DNA of 64,000 nucleotides from Erwinia sorbitola (GCF_009738185.1 NZ_CP046509.1:1429501-1493500); one strand, 5' to 3'. Positions 54,933-64,000 are shown, counted from the first letter of the stretch. Numbers and translations: made by a program. Notes: generated by a model not told the origin, from the letters alone.

Positions 54933-56585
54933 ATGGAGTTGCTTCACGTTGTTTATAAGCAGTATCGCTGGCCGTTTATTCTGGTGATCTTGCTCAGTCT
55001 TCTCAGCGCCGCGCTGGGGATCGGATTGATTGCCTTTATTAACCGCGAACTGATCGTTACCCTTAATTCCTCTGTGATGGTGTTACCGCAGTTTCTCGGG
55101 CTGCTGCTGCTGCTGATGGCCGTAACCCTCGGCTCCCAGCTGGCGCTGACCATGCTGGGGCATCATTTTGTCTATCGCCTGCGCGGCGAATTTATCAAAC
55201 GTATTCTCGACACGCGGGTTGAACGCATCGAGCAGATTGGTAACGCCCAGCTGCTGGCCAGCCTGACCAGTGACGTGCGCAATATCACCATTGCCTTTGT
55301 GCGCCTGCCGGAGCTGATTCAGGGCATTATTCTGACTATTGGTTCTGCGGCCTATCTTGCCTGGCTCTCGCCGAAAATGATGGTGGTGACCTCGGTCTGG
55401 GTTGCTGTCACCATTATTGGCGGCTGGCTGCTGGTGGCGCGGGTCTATCAGCATATGGCGGTGCTGCGTGAGACGGAAGACCGCCTCTATCATGACTTCC
55501 AGATTATTATTGAAGGACGTAAAGAGCTGGCGTTGAACCGCCAGCGTGCGCAGCAGATTTTCGAAAACGTCTATAGTGAAGATGCGAAGACGTACCGCCA
55601 TCATATTGTGCGGGCCGATACCTATCATCTCAGTGCGGTTAACTGGTCAAATATTATGATGCTGGGGGCTATCGGACTGGCGTTTTATCTGGCGAACAGC
55701 CTCGGCTGGGCCGATACCGCCGTGGCGGCCACCTACTCGCTGACCCTGCTGTTCCTGCGTACGCCGATGCTGTCAGCGGTGGGCGCACTGCCGACGTTAC
55801 TTACCGCCCAGGTGGCTTTTGATAAGCTGAATACCTTTAACCTGGTACCTTATGAGGCAGAGTTCCCACAGCTTCCGGCGGCGAAAAACTGGCAGACGCT
55901 GGAGCTGCGTAATCTGATGTTTCATTACGGCGACAACGGTTTCCACGTTGGCCCGGTAAATATGACCCTTAAGCGCGGCGAACTGGTATTTCTCATCGGC
56001 GGTAACGGCAGCGGCAAATCAACGCTGGCGATGCTGCTGACCGGTCTGTATCAGCCAGTTTCCGGTGAGATCCTGCTGGACGGGCAGGTGGTGGATAGCT
56101 CCTCAATGGAGAGCTACCGTCGTCTGTTCTCAGCGGTGTTTACCGATGTGCATCTGTTTGACCGCCTGATTGACGATAGTGGGCAGGCGCTTGACCCGGC
56201 GCTGGTGCAGAGCTGGCTGGAACGTCTGAAGATGCAGGATAAGATCAAGCTGGAAGGCAACCGGGTGCTTAACCTGAAACTCTCTAAAGGGCAGACCAAG
56301 CGCCTGGCGCTGCTGCTGGCCACCGCAGAGCAGCGTGATATTTTGCTGCTGGACGAGTGGGCGGCGGATCAGGATCCGCATTTTCGCCGTATCTTCTATC
56401 GCGAGCTGCTGCCATGGTTACAGTCTCTGGGTAAAACAGTATTTGCCATCAGCCATGACGACCACTATTTCCTCCATGCGGATCGTCTGCTGGAGATGCG
56501 AGACGGTAAGCTAAGTGAGCTGACGGGTGATGAACGCGAGCAGGCAACGCTGGATGCGGTTAAACGCACGGATACGCTAGTGTAA
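54933..56585 (+). CDS. yojI: YojI, SyrD-type ABC exporter
   Basis: Fused membrane-ATPase ABC exporter of 550 residues; in E. coli YojI exports microcin J25 and L-cysteine. The start MELLHVVYKQYRWPF at 54933 matches E. coli; an in-frame upstream start at 54873 is unconserved. About six membrane spans lie in the first 300 residues (for example LVILLSLLSAALGIGLIAFI). The ATPase carries Walker A GGNGSGKST, the non-canonical signature LKLSKGQTKR and Walker B ILLLDEWAADQDP, all as in E. coli YojI. It lies 95 bases after alkB and marks the edge of the conserved block before the rhs island. Confidence 0.94.
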   Translation: MELLHVVYKQYRWPFILVILLSLLSAALGIGLIAFINRELIVTLNSSVMVLPQFLGLLLLLMAVTLGSQLALTMLGHHFVYRLRGEFIKRILDTRVERIEQIGNAQLLASLTSDVRNITIAFVRLPELIQGIILTIGSAAYLAWLSPKMMVVTSVWVAVTIIGGWLLVARVYQHMAVLRETEDRLYHDFQIIIEGRKELALNRQRAQQIFENVYSEDAKTYRHHIVRADTYHLSAVNWSNIMMLGAIGLAFYLANSLGWADTAVAATYSLTLLFLRTPMLSAVGALPTLLTAQVAFDKLNTFNLVPYEAEFPQLPAAKNWQTLELRNLMFHYGDNGFHVGPVNMTLKRGELVFLIGGNGSGKSTLAMLLTGLYQPVSGEILLDGQVVDSSSMESYRRLFSAVFTDVHLFDRLIDDSGQALDPALVQSWLERLKMQDKIKLEGNRVLNLKLSKGQTKRLALLLATAEQRDILLLDEWAADQDPHFRRIFYRELLPWLQSLGKTVFAISHDDHYFLHADRLLEMRDGKLSELTGDEREQATLDAVKRTDTLV

Positions 56586-56919
56586 GCCGGGGAGGATATC
56601 TGTGGAATGAGGCACGCACTGGTTATATTTTTTATAACTTTCCGGCGTGTCTCAGGCCACTAAATCATCTCAGTAATGACTCTTCCCGCCCTACATTTTT
56701 CCCTCTTATACAAATACCCGCTCCCGCCACTGATTATCAGCCACTGGTCGATCGCGGTCACAGAATCGGCCTTTCGACACGGCCACAGCGCTAACAGGCT
56801 GGTTATTAACAAGAAATGCTGGCAGGGTATATGCGATTTTCTCAGTATTTAACTCAGCTGTAATCACCAGCTGACGCAGCAGGCGGAGCCTGCGCGTTAA
56901 TTTCCAGGAAGGAAAAAAG
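56586..56919. other. Intergenic region between yojI and the vgrG remnant
   Basis: About 330 bases with no supported gene. AT-rich near its start, it has no T-run terminator that I can see after yojI. The last 15 bases hold a strong ribosome site (AGGAAGGA) for the vgrG remnant. A 75-codon minus-strand frame overlapping it was rejected. Confidence 0.5.
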
Positions 56920-57409
56920 ATGTTTTCTGACAATTCAAATAATCCTGCCGCGTTCGCTGGCAGGTCTCCCGGCGGCCTGCAATTTACGCTTACCCCTGCG
57001 GGTCTGTCACCGGACGCCCTGGCGGTGGCTTTTAGCCTGTTTCATCTGCACCCGGCGCGGGAGTTCTGCGTGCAGTATCAGAAGCCGGACTTCAGCTTTA
57101 TTCAGCGCCTGACCGCCGAAGAGGGCATTTTTTACTATTTCGAGTTCGACGGGGGCAAAAATACCCTGGTGTATGCCGATGATTTTGCCGTGCTGCCGGG
57201 CGGCGGCTTGCTGCCTTATAACCCTAACCCGCGAGGGTACGCAATTATTAAAAGCCACAGATCAGCTCGACTTACAGGTTGGCGACAGCAATGTTGTTAT
57301 GACCAAAGAGTCAATAACGCTGAGTTTTGGTGAGGGCAGTAAAATAGTCATTAACAGTGGGGGCGTATTTGTTGAGGGGCCTGTCATACATTTAAACAGG
57401 GATAAATAA
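56920..57409 (+). pseudogene. vgrG remnant with internal deletions and a frame change
   Basis: Remnant of a type VI secretion spike protein VgrG. A normal ribosome site and start lead into an N-terminal stretch (GRSPGGLQFTLTPAGLSP), which jumps to HPAREFCVQYQKPDFSFIQRLTAEEGIFYYFEF, a block normally found more than 100 residues into a VgrG. So an in-frame deletion is inferred after ALAVA. At about 57230 the frame changes by one, and the remaining ~58 codons encode a VgrG-type C-terminal beta-helix tail (REGTQLLKATDQLDLQVG to HLNRDK). The gp5-like OB domain and most of the needle are missing, so it cannot be a working spike. The eag gene starts two bases after its stop. Confidence 0.8.
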
Positions 57410-57411
57410 AA

Positions 57412-57831
57412 ATGTATCATTTTAATGAAGGAACGATTGATTTACCCGATGAGTGGAAAGATGTCACCATCAATGTGCTCAGTACCTCTGAAAATGACGC
57501 GGGCGGGTTGAGTTTCACTATCTCCCGGGATACTCCCCCATGGGGAATGGCGTTCAGAGAGTTTGCTGAAAGGGAAATAACATTGTTGAGCACTCAGCTC
57601 AAAAATTTCAGTGAGATTGAAAGGGTACGCGATCCTTTAGACAATTATGAATCGGTCAGCTGTGAATTCAGCTGGAGTTCCACTCAGGGAAATATTCATC
57701 AGTTAATGTTTTTTGTCAGCGCCGCGAAGAATGTCCTTATTCTTAATGCGACCATGCCGGCCTTACTTTCGGAGAGTCAGAAGGCATTGATCCTCTCCCT
57801 GTTAAATACACTGGTGTTAAGAGATAAATAA
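57412..57831 (+). CDS. Eag-type (DUF1795/DcrB) T6SS effector chaperone
   Basis: 139-residue DUF1795 protein. Proteins of this family adjacent to PAAR-TM-Rhs genes (Eag) bind and protect the hydrophobic N-terminal segments of the effector and help load it onto VgrG. Family marks are MYHFNEGTIDLP, W-x-D-x-TINVLS, DTPPWGMAFREFAEREI and GNIHQLMFFV. There is no signal peptide, so it is cytoplasmic. It lies 53 bases before the rhs gene, which has the two hydrophobic regions such a chaperone would cover. Pairing with that gene is inferred from position. Confidence 0.88.
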   Translation: MYHFNEGTIDLPDEWKDVTINVLSTSENDAGGLSFTISRDTPPWGMAFREFAEREITLLSTQLKNFSEIERVRDPLDNYESVSCEFSWSSTQGNIHQLMFFVSAAKNVLILNATMPALLSESQKALILSLLNTLVLRDK

Positions 57832-57884
57832 GGGCGCGCTGTTCAGTGGCCTGAGCGTGATGGTAAAGAAAGGGAAGACTTATT

Positions 57885-60800
57885 ATGACGGCTGTGACCG
57901 GGGCGACAATAGGAGCAATAAGTGCCATTCAGGGCGGCGGTGCATCCCCTCCGGGATCCGCCACGCCAGCTAACCCACAGATTACATCCTGGGAAAGAAC
58001 CACGGATACGGTGCTGGATTTTCTCGAAAGCCCCGAATACAACTACGGCGTGATGGGGACGTTTGCCTCACTGGCGGTGGTGCAGGGTGCGGTATCCGGC
58101 TATGCCGCCCTGGCGAGCGCCGCTGGCGGCGCCTGTGCGGTCTCCACCGGCGCGGCGGTGGCAGGGATGGTGCAGGGGGCGGGGATGGCGCTGGCGCCCC
58201 TGGCCGCAGGCATGGCCGCCGGCTACGGCGGGTTCAGGCTGGGCGAGTGGGCGGTGCACGGAATTGCCGGTATGGCGGGGGCGAAGCGGGTTGCCATCCG
58301 GGGCGAGGCGCCGGCCCGGGCTGGCGATGACATCGCTCATCAGAGAAAAGGATGGGGGCTGATTGGGGCGATTGCCGGCGTTATCGCCGGGGCTGCCGTG
58401 GTTGTCGCAATAGGTGTCCTGACCGGCGGGGCCGGGCTTGTTGTCATGGGTTCCGCATTTCTTGGCTCTCTGGCAACCGCCGGGGCCGCGGCGGCGGTGG
58501 GGGGCATTATTGCCGGCGCCGGGAATGCCCTGGGCCAGTATGGCGATAAAAAAGGGGAGGTTGCGCAGGGATCTCCCAACGTGTTCTTCAACGGCCAGGC
58601 GGTTGCCCGGGCCAGCGACCCCGTTCACTGCTCCGATCATACCTGGACGCCGCCCCCGGTGATTGCAGAGGGGGCCGAAACGGTGTTCGCCAACGGGATG
58701 CCGGTTGCACGCCTGGGCCACAGAACCAGCTGCGATGCCCGCATTAACTCGGGCAGTGGCAATATTGCTGAAACGCAGCAAACCGGGGCGCTGGTCGCGG
58801 AGATAAAGGACAGCCGGAATATATTCCTCAGGGCCACCTCCGCGGTTATCAATACGGTTCTTGTTTACATGGGGTTAAGGTCATCCGTCAGCGGGATAAG
58901 GAACAGTTTTAAACAACTGAGCAGCGCAGGGGAGCCCGTGGACGTCGTTACCGGTGATTTTTTACAGCAGTGGCCCGTCATCGATCTGCCCGGCGTGTTA
59001 CCGCTGACGTTATACAGAACCTATCGCTCAACCGGTGCGGTCATCATTGAGGGGGCGCTCGGGGTCAAATGGGCGAACAGCTGGTCTCAGTATCTCGATA
59101 TCCGGCCTGAAAGTATCGATTACCTGGATGAGGAAGGGTGCATCCTGTCCTATCATACGCCCGGAAATGAGGTCTGCGCGGTTAACCTGCGGCAGCCTCA
59201 CTACATACTTTCGGGCGACAGGGAGGGGGAATTACTCCTTTTTGACCGTCAGACACAGCGGCGGTATATCTTTGGCCATGCCGACGGCAGCCGGCGCTAT
59301 TTAAGCCGGATTGAGGACGGAAAAGGGAACCGGATAACGTTCTCCTTCCGTAATAATGAACTGAGCGTCATTGAACACAGCGCCGGCTACAGTCTGAATA
59401 TTGAAGTACAGGACAGGAGGATAGTCCGGGTCACGCTGGTGACTCAGGAATTCAGCCAGGTGCTGCTGACCTGTGAATATAACCACCGGGGGCAGCTGGC
59501 TGACTGCCACAGCTTCCAGTTTGGCCGGCTTTATCATGAATATAATGATAAAGGATTTATGGTGCACTGGCGGGACACCGATCAAACGCAGGCCTGGATC
59601 GACTATGACGATACCGGGCGGGTCGTGGCAACGCGCACCGCGCAGGGACATTATAACGACAGATTTATTTATGACGATCTGAACCGGCATAATATCTATA
59701 TCGACGCTGAGGGCGGGGAAACGCATTATTATTATAATGAAGCGGATCTGGTCACCCGGGCCGTCGATCCGTTAAACGGGGTGGTGTTATCCGAATGGGA
59801 TCTGACCCGGCTGACGCGCACCACCGATGAGACCGGCCGGGTCACCTCGTATCAGTATAATGCGCTGGGGGAGCTACTGGAGGTCACGCCGCCCGGCGAT
59901 CTCCCGCTGCGGTACCGCTATGACAGCCGGGGGCAGATAACCGGCGTCATCCGGGGGGAGAGTGAGGCCTGGCGCTGGCAGTATGATGATAAGGGCATGC
60001 TGCGCAGGACGGTCTGTCCGTCGGGCCTGGCCATTGACTGGCGTTATGATGCCTGCGGAAATATCGTTACGGAGCAGCACTCCTCCGGCCTGGAGTGGCG
60101 TTACAGATATGATGCATACGGCCAGCTGTCGGCAATAACCGCGCCGGGTAATATTACCACGCGCTGTCACGTTGATGTGCTCGGGCGGCTGTGGTTCACC
60201 GACGCCCACGGGCAGAAAACGCGCTATTCACACAGCGCTGCGCACGCCAGGCCGGGGCAGAGCGTGACCGGGGTGACGTACCCGGACGGATCCCGGCAGC
60301 AGATCCGTTATGACAGCGAGGGGCGCATCCGGAAGCAGACCGACGGCGAGGGCAGGGAAAGCCGCTGTCAGTACGGGGCTTTCGACCTGCTGCTGTCCCG
60401 GCGGCGGCCGGACGGACAAACCGTCTCGTATCATTACGATCGTCTGACGCGGCTGACGGGCCTGACGAACGCCGGCGGCGAATCTTATTACCTGATCCGC
60501 GACGCAAAGGGACAGGTTGTTGAGGAGCGGGATTTCACCGGACGCCGGCAGCGCTATGCTTACGATGCCGCGGGGCGGCTGGTGAGAAAGCGGTGCGGCC
60601 GGCAGACGGTCACTTACCGCTACACGCCCGGCGACCGGCTGGCGCAGGAGCTGTACTGGCTGGAGGAAGAGAACGTCTCCACGCTGCAGGAGCAGGTTGA
60701 TTTTACCTACGACCGGGAGGGGCGGCTGACGACGGCGGTCAACGGCAGCGCCACCGTGGAGTTTAATTATGACGAACGGGGCGGACTGACCGGCGAACGG

Positions 60801-62522
60801 ATTAACGGCCGGGCCGTCACGTATCAGCGCGATGCGAAAACGGGGCGGGTGATTAACCAGTCCCTGGATACCCTCCGGCTCAGCCTGCACTATGACGCGG
60901 CGTCCGGACGGCTGGAAAAAACGCAGTTAAACCACCACCATCCCCTGAGCTTTGAATACGATCCCCTTGGCCGGGAGAGCGTACGCCGCAGCGCCGGCGG
61001 GTTTGTGCTCGCGCATAACTACACGGCAAACGGTCTGCTGTTCAGCCAGGCGGCGGGAAGGGACTCGACGCTGTTTAACTGTCAGCCGGGGCTGGCTCAT
61101 CCGCAGGCGGCCCTGGCCGGCAGCGCGGTGAACCGCCGGTATGAGTACGACAGGGCGCACAACGTTACCCGGATAAGTGACGGTAAGTGGGGCGATATGC
61201 GCTACCGGCACGACGTTAACGACCAGGTCACTGAGGCTGAGTTGCAGGGGATCCACCGGGAGAGTGCGCGCTTTGACTACGACGCGAACCTGAACCTGAC
61301 GCTGGGGCGCACCCGCAGGGCGGCGTTCGCCGCGGAGGGGGAGATCGTGCGGATGCAGCGCCAGGAGAAAGGGCGGGTCAGCGCGTCGGGGCGGTGCCGC
61401 TACCGGTATAATGAGCAGGGGCAGCTGAGTGAGAAAAGGGAGCTGGCGGCGGGTTTCAGGCCGCGGGTGTGGAAATACCGCTGGAACGGGCAGGGGCAGC
61501 TGGCGGAGCTGCTGACGCCGGAGCGGCGGCGCTGGCGCTATGAGTATGATGCGTTTGGCCGGCGCATCCGGAAGTTTGAGGTTATTCCCGGCGGCGGCGC
61601 TGATGAACGGCGTCTCCCGCTGAGGCCGCACGCGGGTGAGGATGCGGAGGTGGCCCGGGGGGAGGGGCGGCGAACGGCCGGTTACGATTACTTCTGGTGC
61701 GGCGAACAGATGGTGGAGGAGACCCCGCTGTATGCGGACGGCACGCCGGCGGATGACGGGCGCATCCGGTGGCTGTATCAGCCCGGGGCGGTGAGCCCGT
61801 TTGCGCGCTACGAAAGGGGAAGGCTGCACTACGTGGTGAGCGACCACCTGGGAAGCGTGCGGGAGCTGTTAAGCGAGGAGGGCAAGGCGGTATGGTTTGC
61901 GCGCAGCACGACGTGGGGCCGCAGCCGGCTCTGGGGATTTGCGGCAAACGATGAGGTGCGTGCGGGGTGTCAGTGGCGTTTTCCCGGGCAGTACGAAGAC
62001 GATGAGTCGGGTTTACACTACAACCGGTTCAGGTATTATGACCCGGATACGGCGCAGTATATCAGTCCGGATCCAATAGGGCTGGCGGGGGGGATAAACC
62101 CGTACGGGTATGTGCATAATCCGCTGGGGTGGATTGATCCGCTGGGGCTTGCTGGTTGTAATGCTCAATTTGGTTCAAGGAAAGAAGCTTTCAGAGCGGC
62201 GAAACGAGATGCGGGGATACCCATGAACCAGCATCCGATAGCAGTGAAAAAAGTTCAGCTCACTGACAGAGAAGGACATGTAATAAAAGACAGTAATTTT
62301 AATATATTAGAGTCGAGGGAATATCATTATACACGGTCAGACGGTTCCAGGGTTGTTATACAGGAACATTCAGCCGGACACACGTATGGTCCTCCAGGTA
62401 CTCCAGGCAATCAAGGGCCACATTTTAACCCAAGACCATTTGACCCTAACACCGGGAACGGTTCAAGAAATGGTTCAATTAATGGTTCATATGATCACTA
62501 TGATTTTCCTAGAGGATTATAA
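57885..62522 (+). CDS. PAAR-TM Rhs effector with probable HNH/Endo VII nuclease tip
   Basis: 1545-residue type VI secretion Rhs toxin. Hydrophobic Ala/Gly-rich regions at about 55-115 and 156-215 are the membrane segments recognised by Eag chaperones. A PAAR domain (about 225-296) follows. The Rhs cage, with many YD repeats (YDxxGR), runs from about 335 to 1400. The core ends RYYDPDTAQYISPDPIGLAGG...WIDPLGLAGC, with the Asp-protease-like cleavage region. The last 120 residues (DNA 62160-62519) are the variable toxin. REYHYTRSDGSRVVIQEHSAGH, GPHFN and YDHYDF carry a conserved Glu-His-His-His arrangement that I associate with EHHH-type HNH/endonuclease VII toxins. DNA composition falls sharply at the tip boundary. 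A matching immunity gene follows after two bases. Confidence 0.9.
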   Translation: MTAVTGATIGAISAIQGGGASPPGSATPANPQITSWERTTDTVLDFLESPEYNYGVMGTFASLAVVQGAVSGYAALASAAGGACAVSTGAAVAGMVQGAGMALAPLAAGMAAGYGGFRLGEWAVHGIAGMAGAKRVAIRGEAPARAGDDIAHQRKGWGLIGAIAGVIAGAAVVVAIGVLTGGAGLVVMGSAFLGSLATAGAAAAVGGIIAGAGNALGQYGDKKGEVAQGSPNVFFNGQAVARASDPVHCSDHTWTPPPVIAEGAETVFANGMPVARLGHRTSCDARINSGSGNIAETQQTGALVAEIKDSRNIFLRATSAVINTVLVYMGLRSSVSGIRNSFKQLSSAGEPVDVVTGDFLQQWPVIDLPGVLPLTLYRTYRSTGAVIIEGALGVKWANSWSQYLDIRPESIDYLDEEGCILSYHTPGNEVCAVNLRQPHYILSGDREGELLLFDRQTQRRYIFGHADGSRRYLSRIEDGKGNRITFSFRNNELSVIEHSAGYSLNIEVQDRRIVRVTLVTQEFSQVLLTCEYNHRGQLADCHSFQFGRLYHEYNDKGFMVHWRDTDQTQAWIDYDDTGRVVATRTAQGHYNDRFIYDDLNRHNIYIDAEGGETHYYYNEADLVTRAVDPLNGVVLSEWDLTRLTRTTDETGRVTSYQYNALGELLEVTPPGDLPLRYRYDSRGQITGVIRGESEAWRWQYDDKGMLRRTVCPSGLAIDWRYDACGNIVTEQHSSGLEWRYRYDAYGQLSAITAPGNITTRCHVDVLGRLWFTDAHGQKTRYSHSAAHARPGQSVTGVTYPDGSRQQIRYDSEGRIRKQTDGEGRESRCQYGAFDLLLSRRRPDGQTVSYHYDRLTRLTGLTNAGGESYYLIRDAKGQVVEERDFTGRRQRYAYDAAGRLVRKRCGRQTVTYRYTPGDRLAQELYWLEEENVSTLQEQVDFTYDREGRLTTAVNGSATVEFNYDERGGLTGERINGRAVTYQRDAKTGRVINQSLDTLRLSLHYDAASGRLEKTQLNHHHPLSFEYDPLGRESVRRSAGGFVLAHNYTANGLLFSQAAGRDSTLFNCQPGLAHPQAALAGSAVNRRYEYDRAHNVTRISDGKWGDMRYRHDVNDQVTEAELQGIHRESARFDYDANLNLTLGRTRRAAFAAEGEIVRMQRQEKGRVSASGRCRYRYNEQGQLSEKRELAAGFRPRVWKYRWNGQGQLAELLTPERRRWRYEYDAFGRRIRKFEVIPGGGADERRLPLRPHAGEDAEVARGEGRRTAGYDYFWCGEQMVEETPLYADGTPADDGRIRWLYQPGAVSPFARYERGRLHYVVSDHLGSVRELLSEEGKAVWFARSTTWGRSRLWGFAANDEVRAGCQWRFPGQYEDDESGLHYNRFRYYDPDTAQYISPDPIGLAGGINPYGYVHNPLGWIDPLGLAGCNAQFGSRKEAFRAAKRDAGIPMNQHPIAVKKVQLTDREGHVIKDSNFNILESREYHYTRSDGSRVVIQEHSAGHTYGPPGTPGNQGPHFNPRPFDPNTGNGSRNGSINGSYDHYDFPRGL

Positions 62523-62524
62523 TT

Positions 62525-62917
62525 ATGTGGTTTGACTTTGCTCATGGGAAAGAGAAGATTAACTTCATGTTTAACAATGAGTTATATCTTGATGGTTGTG
62601 AATTTGAGAATTTTCTATTTTATGATCTTTCAAAAATAAGAATATGTTTTAACACAAAGAATATACCGAACAAAACGCCAGAAAAATGGAGAGAGGTGGC
62701 ATTTAATAGCTTATCTATAACGTTAATACTTGTGGGGGTAAATAAGTTAAATGTGCAAGGTGAACGTTTGGGTTTTATATGTTCACCAGTAATAGAAAAA
62801 ATAGATGATGAAATAATATTTTCCATTGATAATGAAGATAAATTTCATTTTTCATGCGCTGCCGAATTGATTGTTATTGACTCAATTGAGCCATATTTAG
62901 ATCAACGTTGGAAATAG
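62525..62917 (+). CDS. Imm50-like immunity protein
   Basis: 130-residue protein, AT-rich DNA, starting two bases after the rhs stop with a GAGG ribosome site. The layout resembles immunity family Imm50: an aromatic start (MWFDFAHG), a conserved P-x-K-W in the middle (NKTPEKWREVAFNSLSITL), a hydrophobic LILVGVNKLNVQG, and a C-terminal I-D-S-I-E-P-Y. It should neutralise the Rhs nuclease tip and protect the producer. The family assignment is from memory of the pattern; its role as cognate immunity rests on position and composition. Confidence 0.75.
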   Translation: MWFDFAHGKEKINFMFNNELYLDGCEFENFLFYDLSKIRICFNTKNIPNKTPEKWREVAFNSLSITLILVGVNKLNVQGERLGFICSPVIEKIDDEIIFSIDNEDKFHFSCAAELIVIDSIEPYLDQRWK

Positions 62918-62941
62918 ATGCTGAGTTTTTTATTTTCACAG

Positions 62942-63175
62942 TTATTGTGTGTGTTTAAATTCTGAGGGTTGATATGTTTTGTTGATAATAAGTGGGAGAG
63001 GTATCTCGATCTTTCCCGCTATTTTATCCATTCTATCTGCTAAACCCTTATTCCCATAGCACCGCATATCCCGGTTAGCCTGCTTAATCTGCCGCATTTG
63101 CTGGCGCAGGGCTTCCTGCTCACGTTTCAGATCTTCCACTTCTTCACTCTCCAGAACCAGCACAATACAGCCGTC
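62942..63175 (-). pseudogene. Unrecognised coiled-coil ORF remnant
   Basis: A minus-strand frame reads DGCIVLVLESEEVEDLKREQ and then EALRQQMRQIKQANRDM, a heptad-like charged helix, ending around KIEIPLPLIINKTYQPSEF. It is open back to about 63177, exactly where homology to an rhs core begins on the other strand, and is stopped just beyond. There is no ATG or ribosome site; GTG at 63163 is the only start. It looks like the 3' end of a gene cut by recombination with the rhs fragment. No family is recognised. Confidence 0.35.
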
Positions 63176-63176
63176 A

Positions 63177-64000
63177 GATCTTTACTGCCGTTACGGCAGC
63201 GGGCACCTGCTCCAGAGTGAGTTCCTGCACGGGGGGGAGCGGCACACGCTGGCGGAATACGCGCGCGACCGGCTGCACCGTGAGACGGAGCGAACCCTGG
63301 GGGCGCTGACGGAGCGGACGGAGTACGATGCTGCGGGGCGCATCACGGCGAAAACTGCCGGACGGCAGGCGGCAGGCCGGCCCTTCCGCCCGGTGCTGGC
63401 GCGGCGCTGGCAGTATGACCGCCGCCACCGGATGGTGAAGATGACGCTGACGACCGGACAGGAGGCGGGCGGATACGGGGTGAGGCAGGACACGCGCTGG
63501 GAGTATGACGGGGCTGACCGGGTGCTGGCCCGGTACGCGGAGGGGCGGGAGGAGGCCTTCCGCTGGGACGCGTCGGGTAACCTGCTGAACGGCGGGGCGG
63601 TGGCGTGGAACGACCAGGTGAGCCGGGCGGGTGATTACCGCCACGAGTGGGACGAGTTCGGGCGGCTGGCGCGGCGCATCAGCGTGAAGGACAGCGCGGT
63701 GCAGCACCTTCACTACGACGGCGACGGGCGCGTGACGTCGGTGACGTTCAGCGGGCATCCCCGCTACCGGGAGGTGTGCTATGACTACGACGGCCTGGGG
63801 CGGCGGACGGCCAAAACGGTGAAGCATGTGAGCCCGTACGAGCCGGATAAGCGGACGGATTTTTACTGGCAGGGGATGCGCCTGAGCGCAGAGCAGGGGA
63901 CGCACGAGGCGCTGACCTTCCACTTTTATCACGGAGAGAGCCACACGCCGCTGGCGCGGTATGACAGCGGCGAGGGCGGGATGCGGTACGTACATGCGGA
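63177..64000 (+). pseudogene. 5'-truncated second rhs core (runs off window end)
   Basis: An uninterrupted plus-strand frame from about 63180 to the end of the window encodes an Rhs core: LYCRYGSGHLLQSEFLHGGE, AEYARDRLHRETERTLGALT, RTEYDAAGRI, RHEWDEFGRLARRI, LHYDGDGRVTSVT, CYDYDGLGRRTAKTV, DFYWQGMRLSAEQ and GGMRYVHA. It has no start codon, PAAR domain or N-terminal part here and is GC-rich like the first rhs core, but belongs to a different Rhs subtype. It is probably a displaced C-terminal core that continues into its own toxin tip beyond the window. It could be an orphan module used for tip exchange. Confidence 0.75.

Noticed and set aside
56706..56933. 75-codon minus-strand frame between yojI and the vgrG remnant
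   Set aside because: It would start inside the vgrG remnant, has no ribosome site and matches nothing recognisable.
63174..63995. Long minus-strand open frame (273 codons) opposite the second rhs core
   Set aside because: It is the antisense of a clear Rhs reading frame; its composition (Arg, Pro, Val, His rich) is typical of a shadow frame in GC-rich rhs DNA and it matches no family.

Overview
The window is a stretch of an enterobacterial chromosome. Gene order, start positions and protein sequences follow the E. coli men-nrd-gyrA-rcs-ompC-alkB-yojI block closely. The details (a giant BapA-type adhesin locus, natural Thr83 in GyrA, an ERIC-type repeat, Rhs modules) suggest a member of the Erwiniaceae such as Erwinia or Pantoea. 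The genus is my inference, not something the sequence states.

Layout. 1-5611 holds the menaquinone operon menD(partial)-menH-menB-menC-menE, with overlapping or nearly touching genes. 5697-6887 is the CinA-like yfaY. 6924-10690 (minus strand) is nrdA-nrdB-yfaE, class Ia ribonucleotide reductase and its ferredoxin, with a palindromic REP-like element between nrdA and nrdB and DnaA/NrdR-like sites upstream. ubiG (minus) and gyrA (plus) diverge at about 12 kb. A secreted alpha/beta hydrolase and a membrane-anchored AraC-type regulator diverge at 15.9 kb. rcsC (plus) converges on rcsD-rcsB (minus), and an MFS transporter gene lies only 15 bases upstream of rcsD.

25.2-50.8 kb is an accessory surface-adhesin locus inserted between the rcs genes and micF-ompC, which are neighbours in E. 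coli. It encodes a 5973-residue BapA-type adhesin with 55 Ig-like repeats, then an 808-residue second protein with the same N-terminal prefix and C-terminal secretion module but only five repeats. A complete type I secretion system follows: TolC-like channel, ABC transporter and HlyD-type adaptor. The first ~31 repeats of the giant protein follow a higher-order A-B-C-D-E order that can be read directly from the sequence.

50.8-56.6 kb returns to the conserved backbone: micF sRNA (minus), ompC with an OmpR-type promoter and an ERIC-like element inside its 5' leader, two small unrecognised genes, apbE, alkB (no ada between them) and yojI.

56.9-64 kb is a type VI secretion effector island: a vgrG remnant with deletions, an Eag (DUF1795) chaperone, a full-length PAAR-TM-Rhs protein ending in a probable HNH/Endo VII-fold nuclease, an Imm50-like immunity gene, and the 5'-truncated core of a second rhs gene that runs off the end of the window. 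No T6SS structural genes, tRNAs, complete insertion sequences or CRISPR arrays were seen.
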